Assembly: GCA_965660625.1 (NCBI GenBank)
Contig: CBFIAR010000014.1
Location: 1-64,000, forward strand
Length of the DNA stretch: 64,000 nucleotides
DNA from: Glaciecola sp965660625
Lineage (GTDB): Bacteria > Pseudomonadota > Gammaproteobacteria > Enterobacterales > Alteromonadaceae
Direction: 5' to 3'
The notes below the pieces were generated by a model. That model did no database searches. It was not told where the DNA came from and worked only from the letters and a program-made list of their open reading frames with translations. Shown here in pieces: positions 50,507-59,943 of this stretch. Numbering within the stretch: position 1 is the first letter of the stretch; every line of letters begins with the position of its first letter. Made by a program: the position numbers and the translations under genes.

Positions 50507-53155
50507 TTATTCTGAATCGCTTGGCGCATCCGCTTCAGGTATTTCACCGGATGAATCTGTTTCAACAGACTCTGCAGTTGCTTCAACTGATTCTCCGTCT
50601 AGGTCTTCTAACTCTTCTTGTTCAAGCTCATCAATACGCTGCAGACCAACCACTAATTCATCTTCAGCTGTTCTAATTAGTCGAACACCTTGGGTATTAC
50701 GACCAACAGTAGATACCTCAGAAGCGCGGGTTCTCACAAGCGTTCCTTGGTCACTGATCAACATAATCTCTTTACTTTCGTCTACCTGAATAGCGCCAAC
50801 AACGAGACCATTTCGCTCAGAAACTTTTATAGAAACAACACCTTTGGTTGCCCTGCTCTTCGCTGGATATTGTTCTATTGGTGTGCGTTTTCCAAAGCCG
50901 TTTTCTGTTGCGGTCAGGATATCTCCTTCGCCTTTTGGAACAATAAGAGAAACCACTCTTTCGGTTTCCATTAAACGAATACCACGAACACCTGTTGCTG
51001 TTCTGCCCATCGGACGTACCTGGTCTTCGCTAAATCTCACTACCTTACCAGCGTCAGAGAACAGCATAATTTCGCTTTCTCCATCCGTTAAATCGACACC
51101 TATCAATTCGTTTCCATCATTCAAATTAACCGCAATGATGCCGTTAGCTCTTGGGCGTGAATATTGCGTCAATTCAGTTTTCTTCACCGTACCGTTTGTT
51201 GTAGCCATAAACACAAATTTACCTGCTTCAAATTCCTGAATCGGTAAAATCGCAGTAATACGTTCACCTTCTTCCAGTGGAAGAATGTTAACAATTGGAC
51301 GACCACGCGCATTCCTGCTTGCTAATGGTAGTTGATAAACTTTAAGCCAATATAATCTGCCCCTTGTAGAGAAGCAAAGTATATGATCATGCGTATTAGC
51401 GACCAATAATTTCTCAATAAAGTCTTCGCCTTTCATCTTGGTTGCCGACTTACCCTTACCGCCGCGTCTTTGTGCTTCGTAGTCAGACAATTTTTGATAC
51501 TTGACATAGCCTTCACGCGAAAGTGTCACAACAACGTCTTCTCGCTCTATTAAATCTTCAATGTCAATATCATGAGTCGCTGCAGTGATTTCTGTGCGGC
51601 GCTCGTCACCAAATTCATCGCGAACCGCTTCTAATTCTTCACGAATTATTTCCATTAAACGCTCTGAACTTGCCAAAATGTGTAACAATTCTGCAATGGT
51701 ATCAAGAAGTGCTTTATATTCATCGAGGATTTTATCGTGCTCTAGACCTGTCAGTTTATTCAAGCGTAAATCAAGGATAGCTTGAGCTTGTTCTTCTGTT
51801 AAGAAATACTGGCCATCTCGAATACCAAACTCTGGCGCTAACCAGTCAGGTCTAGCTGCGTCATTCCCTGCTCTCGAAAGCATTTCAGCTACATCGCCTA
51901 AATTCCAGCCTTGTGCTACGAGTGATTTCTTAGCGTCAGACGGGCTTTGAGATGCTTTGATCAATTCGATGATAGGATCGATATTGACCAGAGCGATGGC
52001 TAAGCCTTCAAGAATATGCGCTCGGTCACGTGCTTTTTTCAACTCAAAGACAGTTCTTCGCGTCACAACTTCACGGCGATGCAGAATGAATTTCTGTAAA
52101 ATGTCTTTAAGGTTAAAAATGCGAGGTTGTTTATTGTCCAACGCAACCATATTGATACCAAACACGGTTTGTAACTGAGTGTTGGCATACAAGTGATTGA
52201 GCAGCACTTCGCCTGACTCGTTGCGCTTAACTTCAATAACGATGCGCATACCATCTTTATCAGACTCGTCTCGCAGAGCTGAAACACCTTCGATTCGCTT
52301 TTCTTTAACTAAGTCAGCTATTTTTTCGATGAGGCGTGCTTTATTTACTTGGTAAGGCAATTCGTGGACGATAATTGTCTCTTTACCATTATCTTCTTGC
52401 TCGATTTCAGCTCTAGCACGCAGATAAATTTTACCACGTCCTGTTTTATAAGCTTCGACAATACCTTTGCGCCCGCTGATGATTGCGGCAGTCGGAAAAT
52501 CTGGCCCTGGAATAATTTCCAATAATTCATCGATACTTAATTCAGGGTTGTTAATTAATTCGATACAACCATTGATGACTTCAGTGAGGTTATGAGGCGG
52601 AATATTCGTCGCCATACCCACAGCAATACCAGAAGATCCGTTGACTAAAAGGTTCGGTACTTTAGTAGGTAAAACCTCAGGAATATGTTCCTGACCATCA
52701 TAGTTAGGTACAAAATTAACTGTTTCTTTTTCTAAATCCGCTAGCAATTCATGAGCAATTTTTGCCATTCGAATTTCGGTATAACGCATTGCTGCAGCCG
52801 AATCACCATCAACGGAACCGAAGTTTCCTTGGCCATCGACAAGCATGTAGCGTAATGAAAAATGTTGCGCCATGCGAACGATAGTGTCATACACTGCTGA
52901 ATCACCGTGAGGGTGATATTTACCAATGACGTCGCCGACGACACGGGCTGATTTTTTATAGGGCTTGTTGAAATCGTTTTTCAACTCGTTCATCGCAAAT
53001 AAAACGCGTCTGTGAACTGGTTTTAAGCCATCTCTTACGTCTGGAAGAGCACGACCAACGATGACGCTCATCGCATAATCTAGGTAAGAGTTTTTTAATT
53101 CATCTTCGATATTAATCGGCAGGATTTCTTTAGCGTTATCAGTCATGAACTGCAC
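50507..53155 (-). CDS. gyrA: DNA gyrase subunit A
   Basis: 882 residues. Breakage-reunion subunit of gyrase. Catalytic Tyr is in AAMRYTEIRM (about 125). The quinolone-resistance region reads HPHGDSAVYDTIV with Ser and Asp at the E. coli 83 and 87 positions, the susceptible type. The C-terminal six-bladed pinwheel has a GyrA-box (QRRGGKGK) at about 562 and ends with a long acidic tail rich in Glu/Asp/Ser. It is monocistronic and divergent from ubiG across 231 bp. Confidence 0.97.
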   Translation of the reverse strand: MQFMTDNAKEILPINIEDELKNSYLDYAMSVIVGRALPDVRDGLKPVHRRVLFAMNELKNDFNKPYKKSARVVGDVIGKYHPHGDSAVYDTIVRMAQHFSLRYMLVDGQGNFGSVDGDSAAAMRYTEIRMAKIAHELLADLEKETVNFVPNYDGQEHIPEVLPTKVPNLLVNGSSGIAVGMATNIPPHNLTEVINGCIELINNPELSIDELLEIIPGPDFPTAAIISGRKGIVEAYKTGRGKIYLRARAEIEQEDNGKETIIVHELPYQVNKARLIEKIADLVKEKRIEGVSALRDESDKDGMRIVIEVKRNESGEVLLNHLYANTQLQTVFGINMVALDNKQPRIFNLKDILQKFILHRREVVTRRTVFELKKARDRAHILEGLAIALVNIDPIIELIKASQSPSDAKKSLVAQGWNLGDVAEMLSRAGNDAARPDWLAPEFGIRDGQYFLTEEQAQAILDLRLNKLTGLEHDKILDEYKALLDTIAELLHILASSERLMEIIREELEAVRDEFGDERRTEITAATHDIDIEDLIEREDVVVTLSREGYVKYQKLSDYEAQRRGGKGKSATKMKGEDFIEKLLVANTHDHILCFSTRGRLYWLKVYQLPLASRNARGRPIVNILPLEEGERITAILPIQEFEAGKFVFMATTNGTVKKTELTQYSRPRANGIIAVNLNDGNELIGVDLTDGESEIMLFSDAGKVVRFSEDQVRPMGRTATGVRGIRLMETERVVSLIVPKGEGDILTATENGFGKRTPIEQYPAKSRATKGVVSIKVSERNGLVVGAIQVDESKEIMLISDQGTLVRTRASEVSTVGRNTQGVRLIRTAEDELVVGLQRIDELEQEELEDLDGESVEATAESVETDSSGEIPEADAPSDSE

Positions 53156-53386
53156 TGTCCTTTATTATTTGTAGAGCATTTATCAACTGATGCTATCCAT
53201 TCTATAAATAGACGTTGATCTGACATAAATGGCTCACTTGTTATTTTAGCCAAGGTTGGCAGGTAGATATTATCATTAAGACTGCGGAATATGTAGATGT
53301 ATGTCATAATAATTCCCATAAAAATTGTCAGTCGATATACTTAACTGTGTTAAGGGCTGAAATAACAAGAATTCTTTGGGGATGAC

Positions 53387-54097
53387 ATGACCACAGTTAA
53401 TGTTGATAACAATGAAATTGACAAGTTTTCCGCTTTAGCATCCAAATGGTGGGATCTTAATGGTGAGTTTAAACCGCTTCATGATATAAATCCGGGACGA
53501 CTCTCTTTTATAGTAGAAAAGTCAAAAGGCTTAGCCTCAAAAGAGATATTAGACGTAGGATGCGGCGGCGGAATTTTAGCCGAGTCTATGGCTCAATATG
53601 GTGCACATGTGACCGGTATCGATTTAGCCAAAGATTCGTTAGACGTTGCTAAATTGCATGGCCTCGAATCTGGCGTAAGCGTGAATTATGAACTGACCAG
53701 TGCAGAAGAGTTTGCGCGTGCATTTCCTGAGAGTAAAGATATTGTTACCTGCCTAGAGATGCTCGAGCATGTTCCTGACCCGGCTTCTGTTATTCAAGCC
53801 TGTGCCGATATTGTAAAGCCAGGAGGACGCGTATTTTTCTCAACGATTAATAGAAACATGAAATCCTGGGTCATGGCAATATTAGGTGCTGAGTATGTGC
53901 TTAACTTAGTACCTAAAGGCACCCACAAGCATAACAAGTTTATTACGCCGGCTGAAATGACCCGCTGGATAGACAATACAACGTTAGTCCCGAGAGAAGT
54001 AACAGGGCTACATCTTAACCCGCTAAGTAATACCTATTACCTGTCGAATAAGAACGTAGATGTTAACTATATATTGTATTGCGACAAACCGCTTTAA
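53387..54097 (+). CDS. ubiG: Ubiquinone biosynthesis O-methyltransferase UbiG
   Basis: 236 residues. SAM-dependent enzyme for both O-methylations in ubiquinone synthesis. FSALASKWWDLNGEFKPLHDINPGRL near the N-terminus and LDVGCGGGILAESMA (SAM motif I, about 54-68) are typical; TCLEMLEHVPDP is motif post II. gyrA/ubiG/nrdA order as in E. coli. Confidence 0.95.
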   Translation: MTTVNVDNNEIDKFSALASKWWDLNGEFKPLHDINPGRLSFIVEKSKGLASKEILDVGCGGGILAESMAQYGAHVTGIDLAKDSLDVAKLHGLESGVSVNYELTSAEEFARAFPESKDIVTCLEMLEHVPDPASVIQACADIVKPGGRVFFSTINRNMKSWVMAILGAEYVLNLVPKGTHKHNKFITPAEMTRWIDNTTLVPREVTGLHLNPLSNTYYLSNKNVDVNYILYCDKPL

Positions 54098-54178
54098 CCA
54101 CAATATCTAGTGGCTTTTATAGAAATCAATACTAGATACCGGATTACGTTAAAACAAAAACGTATAAAAAAACCTTTT

Positions 54179-54217
54179 TTAGATTAATTTATTTTACTGA
54201 AAAATAAATTAATCTAA
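54179..54217. repeat. 17-bp perfect inverted repeat, AT-rich
   Basis: TTAGATTAATTTATTTT, a 5-nt ACTGA loop, then its exact reverse complement. There is no T-run after it on the plus strand; a T6/A6-rich tract precedes it. Could be a ubiG transcript end structure. Confidence 0.75.
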
Positions 54218-54310
54218 TGCAGTTGAATCCTATATAAGTGCGCTAATTTAGTGTCGTTCACGTTAGCCCCTACTAACTGCAACAATCTCTAGTAACAAAC
54301 CTGCACAAAA

Positions 54311-54358
54311 ACACTATATGTTGGGTTGCATCCAAGCCAAAACAACACTATCTTGTGT
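54311..54358. promoter_or_regulatory. Tandem NrdR-like boxes upstream of nrdA
   Basis: ACACTATATGTTGGGT (54311-54326) matches the NrdR consensus ACACWATATATWGTGT at 14 of 16; CAACACTATCTTGTGT (54343-54358) matches at 12 of 16. They are 32 bp apart, the spacing expected for NrdR pairs (about three helical turns). Confidence 0.6.
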
Positions 54359-54489
54359 TCATCCACAGCCAAGCACGGCATATTAAGTATAAAACTATAC
54401 TCAATCATGCAGTGTTAACAAGGCAAGGATTTAAAGGATTTTAAATCACGCTATATAACTAGGCGCAGACCAAAGAGCGATAATAAATA

Positions 54490-56811
54490 ATGAACAATAC
54501 TCTTCTAGTGACAAAAAGAAACGGCACGCAAGAACCGATTGAATTAGACAAAATCCATAAAGTTGTTGCATGGGCAGCGAAAGGACTTTCTGACGTATCA
54601 GTTTCACAAGTTGAAATCAAAGCTCAAATTCAGTTTTATAACGGTATTAAGTCTGCAGAGATTCACGAAACATTAATAAAGTCAGCCGCGGATCTCATTT
54701 CAACTGAAGTGCCTGATTATCAGTATTTAGCAGCGCGTTTAGCCATTTTTCATCTACGGAAAAAAGCCTTCGGCCAATTTGAGCCGCCTGCACTTTATGC
54801 TCATGTAAAGAAAATGGTCGAAACAAACAAATATGACGAACACTTGCTTCAGGATTATACCGAAGCAGAATTTGAAGAAATGGATAAGTTCATTGATCAT
54901 TGGCGCGACATGAATTTCAGCTATGCTGCCGTAAAACAGCTCGAAGGCAAATATCTTGTTCAAAACCGTGTCACTGGCGAAATATATGAAAGCGCTCAAT
55001 TTTTGTACATTTTAGTTGCTGCGTGTTTATTTGCTAAGTATCCTGCGGAATCGCGCATGGATTACATTAAGCGCTTCTACGATGCGACTTCTACTTTTAA
55101 AATATCGCTTCCTACTCCGATAATGGCAGGTGTTAGAACCCCAACCCGCCAGTTCAGTTCGTGCGTTTTGATAGAGGCCGGTGACAGCCTAGATTCAATC
55201 AACGCGACAGCTTCCGCGATTGTGAAATATGTAAGTCAGCGTGCGGGTATCGGGGTTAATGCAGGCAGAATTAGAGCACTTGGCAGCCCTATCAGGGGTG
55301 GTGAAGCTTTCCACACAGGTTGCATTCCATTTTATAAACATTTTCAGACGGCTGTTAAAAGCTGTTCTCAGGGTGGTGTTCGTGGCGGAGCTGCAACGCT
55401 TTTTTACCCTTTGTGGCATATGGAAGTTGAGTCTCTATTGGTACTGAAAAATAATCGTGGTGTTGAAGAAAACAGGGTTCGTCACCTAGATTATGGCGTG
55501 CAGTTTAACAAATTGATGTATACGCGAATGATCAAAGATGATTTCATCACTCTGTTCAGTCCGTCGGATACACCAGGCTTGTATGATGCTTTCTTTGCCG
55601 ATCAAGACGAATTTGAGCGTTTATATTGCATATACGAAGCGGACGACAGCATTCGCAAAAAGAGAATTAAAGCGATTGAACTGTTCAGTTTATTTGTACA
55701 AGAACGTGCAAGTACTGGTCGAATTTATTTGCAAAACGTTGACCACTGTAATACCCATAGCCCCTTCAATCCGAAGCTAGCCCCCGTGCGTCAAAGTAAT
55801 CTCTGTTTAGAAATTGCATTACCAACTAAACCACTGTCCCACGTCAATGATGAAGAAGGTGAAATTGCACTGTGTACATTGTCGGCATTTAACTTAGGCG
55901 AGATAAAAAGCTTAGACGACTTTGAAGAATTATCTGATTTAGCGGTACGCGCACTCGATAGTTTATTAGATTACCAAGACTACCCTGTGCCCGCAGCATA
56001 CAATGCCACAATGGGCAGACGTACTTTAGGTGTAGGTGTTATTAACCTTGCTTACTATCTTGCTAAGAACGGTGTTAAATATGGTGATCATAGCGCAAAC
56101 AGTCTGGTCCACAGAACCTTCGAAGCAATGCAGTATTATTTGCTCAAAGCGTCAATGGAATTAGCAAAAGAGAAAGGTGCTTGTCCTAAGTTCAATGAAA
56201 CTACCTATTCGCAAGGCTTAATGCCTATTGACACTTACAAAAAGGACGTCGATGGTATTTGCAATGAAGCCCTTCATTATGATTGGGACACCTTGCGCGA
56301 TAATATCGTTAAACATGGGTTAAGAAATAGCACTTTATCGGCGCTGATGCCGTCAGAAACATCATCACAGATATCAAATGCAACTAATGGTATTGAACCA
56401 CCCCGCGGGCATATCAGTATAAAAGCCAGTAAAGACGGCGTTTTAAAACAGGTTGTTCCTGAATATCAGCGTTTGAAAGATAATTATGAGTTACTTTGGG
56501 AGCTCAAATCAAATGACGGTTACCTACAATTGGTTGCCATCATGCAGAAATTTATTGATCAGGCGATATCAGCAAACACCAGTTATGACCCAGGTAAATA
56601 TGAAGGCAACAAAGTACCGATGAAGGTGCTATTGAAAGACCTGCTAACAACTTACAAACTGGGCATTAAGACGCTTTATTATCACAACACCCGAGATGGT
56701 GCTTCAGACAATACTGACAAAGCCTATGTTGAAGAAGCGACCTCTAAACCTGCTCAAGAAGTCATTATAGAAGAAGATGACGATTGTGCTGGTGGTGCTT
56801 GTAAGATTTAG
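54490..56811 (+). CDS. nrdA: Ribonucleoside-diphosphate reductase class Ia, alpha subunit
   Basis: 773 residues. Reduces NDPs to dNDPs. An ATP-cone (about 4-95, VTKRNGTQEPIELDKIHKVV) senses ATP/dATP. Active-site Cys in RQFSSCVLIE (about 222), radical Cys in SNLCLEIALP with Asn and Glu, and partner Cys in ALCTLSAFNL are visible, plus the C-terminal redox pair DDCAGGACKI. nrdA-nrdB-yfaE is an operon with a 37-bp gap to nrdB. Confidence 0.97.
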   Translation: MNNTLLVTKRNGTQEPIELDKIHKVVAWAAKGLSDVSVSQVEIKAQIQFYNGIKSAEIHETLIKSAADLISTEVPDYQYLAARLAIFHLRKKAFGQFEPPALYAHVKKMVETNKYDEHLLQDYTEAEFEEMDKFIDHWRDMNFSYAAVKQLEGKYLVQNRVTGEIYESAQFLYILVAACLFAKYPAESRMDYIKRFYDATSTFKISLPTPIMAGVRTPTRQFSSCVLIEAGDSLDSINATASAIVKYVSQRAGIGVNAGRIRALGSPIRGGEAFHTGCIPFYKHFQTAVKSCSQGGVRGGAATLFYPLWHMEVESLLVLKNNRGVEENRVRHLDYGVQFNKLMYTRMIKDDFITLFSPSDTPGLYDAFFADQDEFERLYCIYEADDSIRKKRIKAIELFSLFVQERASTGRIYLQNVDHCNTHSPFNPKLAPVRQSNLCLEIALPTKPLSHVNDEEGEIALCTLSAFNLGEIKSLDDFEELSDLAVRALDSLLDYQDYPVPAAYNATMGRRTLGVGVINLAYYLAKNGVKYGDHSANSLVHRTFEAMQYYLLKASMELAKEKGACPKFNETTYSQGLMPIDTYKKDVDGICNEALHYDWDTLRDNIVKHGLRNSTLSALMPSETSSQISNATNGIEPPRGHISIKASKDGVLKQVVPEYQRLKDNYELLWELKSNDGYLQLVAIMQKFIDQAISANTSYDPGKYEGNKVPMKVLLKDLLTTYKLGIKTLYYHNTRDGASDNTDKAYVEEATSKPAQEVIIEEDDDCAGGACKI

Positions 56812-56848
56812 ACTCATTTGATTAAACCAATAGGTAAAAAATAAAACA

Positions 56849-57979
56849 ATGAAATACACGACCTTTAATCAAGAAAGTAACAATACGATGATTGAACCTA
56901 TGTTTTTCGGTAATCCGGTGAACGTTGCCCGCTACGATCAACAAAAGCATCCGATTTTTGAGAAGCTAATTGAGAAACAAATATCGTTCTTCTGGCGCCC
57001 AGAGGAAGTAGACGTAAGCAAAGACCGAATGGATTTTCAAAAACTATCTGACGCTGAAAGGCACATTTTCACGTCAAATTTGAAATATCAAACCTTGCTT
57101 GATTCGATTCAAGGTCGTAGTCCTAACATTGCGTTTTTACCTATCGTGTCAATTCCAGAGTTGGAGACATGGATCGAAACGTGGTCGTTCTTTGAAACTA
57201 TTCATTCACGTTCGTATACTCATATTTTACGCAATCTTTTTTCTGACCCAAGTGCTATTTTTGATGACATTGTAGTAAACGAAGAAATAAAGAAACGAGC
57301 AAGTGATATTTCGAAATATTATGACGACCTCATCTTTGCGACTCAACTATGGCAAACACAAGGTGAAGGTGAGTTTGTTATTGAGGGTGAAACTCACGTT
57401 ATTAACATGCGTCAACTGAAGAAATTGCTGTACTTATGCATGAATTCAGTTAACGCGCTTGAAGCGATTCGCTTTTATGTCTCCTTTGCATGTACGTTCG
57501 CATTTGCAGAGCGTGAATTAATGGAGGGTAATTCCAAAATAATTCGTCTCATTGCGCGCGATGAAAACATTCACTTAACCTCTACCCAGCACGTACTTAA
57601 TTTGTGGGCGAAAGGAAAAGATGATCCTGAAATGGCTGAAATTGCTGCCGAATGTCATGAAGAAGCAAAAGCTATATTCTTAAAGGCGGTTGAGCAAGAG
57701 AAAGAATGGGCACATTATTTATTCAAAAACGGCTCAATGTTAGGCTTGAATGAAGAAATTCTTTGCCAATATGTTGAATACATAGCGAACCACAGAATGG
57801 CGGCAATAGGCATGGGCCAGCCATTTGATATAAAGAGTAATCCGTTACCTTGGATGAACAACTATCTTAGTTCAGACAACGTTCAGGTTGCTCCTCAGGA
57901 AACTGAGATCAGTAGTTACCTCGTAGGTCAAATTGACAGTGAAGTTGCTTCCGATGATTTTGAGGCATTTGAACTCTAA
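56849..57979 (+). CDS. nrdB: Ribonucleoside-diphosphate reductase class Ia, beta subunit
   Basis: 376 residues. Carries the di-iron tyrosyl-radical cofactor. ETIHSRSYTHIL has the Glu, His and radical Tyr in E. coli spacing (Glu115, His118, Tyr122); RDENIHLTSTQH supplies further iron ligands. The C-terminal tail (DFEAFEL) docks to NrdA. Only one base separates its stop from the likely GTG start of yfaE. Confidence 0.97.
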   Translation: MKYTTFNQESNNTMIEPMFFGNPVNVARYDQQKHPIFEKLIEKQISFFWRPEEVDVSKDRMDFQKLSDAERHIFTSNLKYQTLLDSIQGRSPNIAFLPIVSIPELETWIETWSFFETIHSRSYTHILRNLFSDPSAIFDDIVVNEEIKKRASDISKYYDDLIFATQLWQTQGEGEFVIEGETHVINMRQLKKLLYLCMNSVNALEAIRFYVSFACTFAFAERELMEGNSKIIRLIARDENIHLTSTQHVLNLWAKGKDDPEMAEIAAECHEEAKAIFLKAVEQEKEWAHYLFKNGSMLGLNEEILCQYVEYIANHRMAAIGMGQPFDIKSNPLPWMNNYLSSDNVQVAPQETEISSYLVGQIDSEVASDDFEAFEL

Positions 57980-57980
57980 A

Positions 57981-58253
57981 GTGTCAGAAAAACAAGGAAT
58001 GTATCAGGTCCGAGTCGACGGCTCGGACCCTTTTAATTGCAAAAATAACGACGATTCGTTGTTGTCTCACCTTGAACAGCAAAACATTGACGTGCACTAC
58101 CATTGCCGAGAGGGGTATTGCGGAGCATGTCGCACCAAATTAATTTCGGGCGATGTGGAGTACCTCACCGACCCTCTCGCATTTATAGACGATGATGAAA
58201 TTCTACCTTGCTGTTGCAAACCTATTGGCGACATACAGATAAAGCTTTATTAA
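57981..58253 (+). CDS. yfaE: YfaE-type 2Fe-2S ferredoxin
   Basis: 90 residues. Plant-type [2Fe-2S] ferredoxin with CREGYCGACRTK (three Cys) and the fourth ligand within the CCC cluster near the C-terminus. YfaE maintains the NrdB di-iron/tyrosyl cofactor. The start is taken as GTG 57981 just after the nrdB stop; the frame continues into nrdB, and ATG 57999 is a shorter option, but AAGGA there is too close. The gene is always paired with nrdB, which fixes the call. Confidence 0.88.
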   Translation: MSEKQGMYQVRVDGSDPFNCKNNDDSLLSHLEQQNIDVHYHCREGYCGACRTKLISGDVEYLTDPLAFIDDDEILPCCCKPIGDIQIKLY

Positions 58254-58368
58254 ACGTAGCTTTACGTCAAGTAATTGTATCTTTTAACCCTATCAAATCA
58301 ATGCCCGTAAAAACTCGAGCATTCCTCAATAAACGATTTCAAGTTAACTCATTAGATTAAGCGTTAAT

Positions 58369-59151
58369 TCATTTAGTGAATAAAGGGATGATATTTTCGG
58401 AAGGTTGATACCCCGGAATTATCTGAATCACACCTTTCGTTAAGTACATAAACGGTGTCCCCTCTAATCCAACATTACGCCCTGCAGCTTGTCCTTTTCT
58501 GATACTTTCTACACACTCTGCATCATAAGTTTTTTGCACAAACTGACCATTATCAGTGCCGGCTTTAATTTTGGTCATGGCGTCGTTCTTGTCCTTTGCA
58601 CACATCACCTGTTTCATATTTTCAAACGCCGGCTGTCCATCTACTAATTGACTTCTGGGGTACGGTATATACTTCACATCTATGCCCGCATTTTGATAAT
58701 CTGCAACTTCTAAGTGTAGCTTCTTGCAGTAGCCACAAGTCGTATCTGAAAATACATATAGTTGTCCTATCGATTCTCCTTTAGCTGGATAAGTTACGAA
58801 GTCACTCTCGGTTAACTTGACAATCTCTTGTTGTACTAACACCAATTGTCCCTTCTGCTTTTCTATTCGAGTCAGGTTAATCATTTTTTGCAAATCAAAC
58901 AGTTCCCCTAAAACTGCTCGTGTGCCATCTTTCGTAACCACAAGCGATTGACCGTCAATAGTTACTTCGTAAAGACCGGGAAGTTTCTCACTACTTAATT
59001 CCCGCATTACCACCACTGCAGAATCTGCAAATTGCGCATTGACTGTCTTTAAATTTTTCTCAACTTCTTGTAAATCACTTTGTTGCGCATAAGAAATGCT
59101 ACTCACAATACAAGAAATAGCGGCAAGCGCTATCAAACGTTTTCTAATCAT
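58369..59151 (-). CDS. dsbC: Thiol:disulfide interchange protein DsbC
   Basis: 260 residues. Signal peptide about 1-22 (ending SYA), an N-terminal dimerisation domain (about 25-85) and a thioredoxin fold with active site DTTCGYCKKLH (about 133-143). A second Cys pair lies further on (VMCAKDK and AECVESI). Periplasmic disulfide isomerase kept reduced by DsbD. RBS AAGGA precedes the ATG. A purC terminator lies right upstream, so it may rely on its own promoter or readthrough. Confidence 0.93.
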   Translation of the reverse strand: MIRKRLIALAAISCIVSSISYAQQSDLQEVEKNLKTVNAQFADSAVVVMRELSSEKLPGLYEVTIDGQSLVVTKDGTRAVLGELFDLQKMINLTRIEKQKGQLVLVQQEIVKLTESDFVTYPAKGESIGQLYVFSDTTCGYCKKLHLEVADYQNAGIDVKYIPYPRSQLVDGQPAFENMKQVMCAKDKNDAMTKIKAGTDNGQFVQKTYDAECVESIRKGQAAGRNVGLEGTPFMYLTKGVIQIIPGYQPSENIIPLFTK

Positions 59152-59162
59152 TATTTTTCCTT

Positions 59163-59190
59163 AAAAAAAGAGCACCTTGAGGTACTCTTT
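59163..59190 (-). terminator. Intrinsic terminator of the dapA-bamC-purC operon
   Basis: On the minus strand AAAGAG-t-ACC, loop, GGT-g-CTCTTT followed by T5-7. It ends 12 nt before the dsbC start codon. Confidence 0.8.
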
Positions 59191-59215
59191 ATTATTCATC
59201 GTTATTGGGAAAAAG

Positions 59216-59926
59216 TTATAGGTCGAGGCCAATTCTTTTAGCTACTTCGATATACGACTCAACTACTGAACCTAAACCCTGTCTAAATCTATCTTTATCT
59301 AACTTTTTGCGCGTTTCCTTATCCCATAGTCTGCAGCCATCAGGTGTGAATTCATCACCCAATACTAGCTCACCATTGGATAAACCAAATTCCAATTTGT
59401 AATCTACGAGAAGCATCCCACCTTTTTCAAATAGCGGCTTTAAAACACCGTTTACCGCAAAGGTCAGGCGTTTCATTTCGTCTATTTGTTCTTGAGTGGC
59501 CCAACCAAATGCAGTGATGTGATAATCATTCACCATTGGGTCATGCAAGGCATCATTTTTTAGAAAAAACTCAAACGTGGGAGGATCTAAAACCAGACCT
59601 TCTTCCACACCAAGTCGGCGAACCATTGAACCTGCAGCAATATTCCTAACCACGCACTCTACTGGTATCATGTCCAACTTTTTCACAACACATTCAGTGT
59701 CTGAAAGCAGTGTTTCTACCTGAGTTTTTATACCCGCTGCTTCCAGTTTTTGCATAATGAAATGATTAAATTTATTATTAACTTCGCCTTTACGCTCAAG
59801 TTGTTCAATTTTCTCTCCGTCAAAGGCCGAAGTGTCATTTCTAAAATATAAAACTAGCTTGTCAGCTTCGTCCGTTAAAAAAACCGTTTTCGCTTTACCG
59901 CGATATAATTCATCTCGTTTTTGCAT
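59216..59926 (-). CDS. purC: SAICAR synthase
   Basis: 236 residues. Joins CAIR with aspartate in purine synthesis. YRGKAKTVF at the N-terminus, VVRNIAAGSM (about 93-102) and LVDYKLEFG (about 173-181) with GDEFTPDGCRLW are family motifs. It is the last gene of dapA-bamC-purC, 17 bp after bamC. Confidence 0.96.
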   Translation of the reverse strand: MQKRDELYRGKAKTVFLTDEADKLVLYFRNDTSAFDGEKIEQLERKGEVNNKFNHFIMQKLEAAGIKTQVETLLSDTECVVKKLDMIPVECVVRNIAAGSMVRRLGVEEGLVLDPPTFEFFLKNDALHDPMVNDYHITAFGWATQEQIDEMKRLTFAVNGVLKPLFEKGGMLLVDYKLEFGLSNGELVLGDEFTPDGCRLWDKETRKKLDKDRFRQGLGSVVESYIEVAKRIGLDL

Positions 59927-59943
59927 ACAAAGAATTCCTAAGC

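Larger units (their letters stand above)
54098..54489. other. Regulatory region ubiG-nrdA
   Basis: 392 bp. It holds an NrdR-box-like 16-mer directly after the ubiG stop (54098-54113, CCACAATATCTAGTGG), a 17-bp perfect inverted repeat (54179-54217), two further NrdR-like boxes and a near-match to a DnaA box (TCATCCACA at 54359-54367, one mismatch). A clear -35/-10 pair for nrdA was not picked. Confidence 0.55.
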
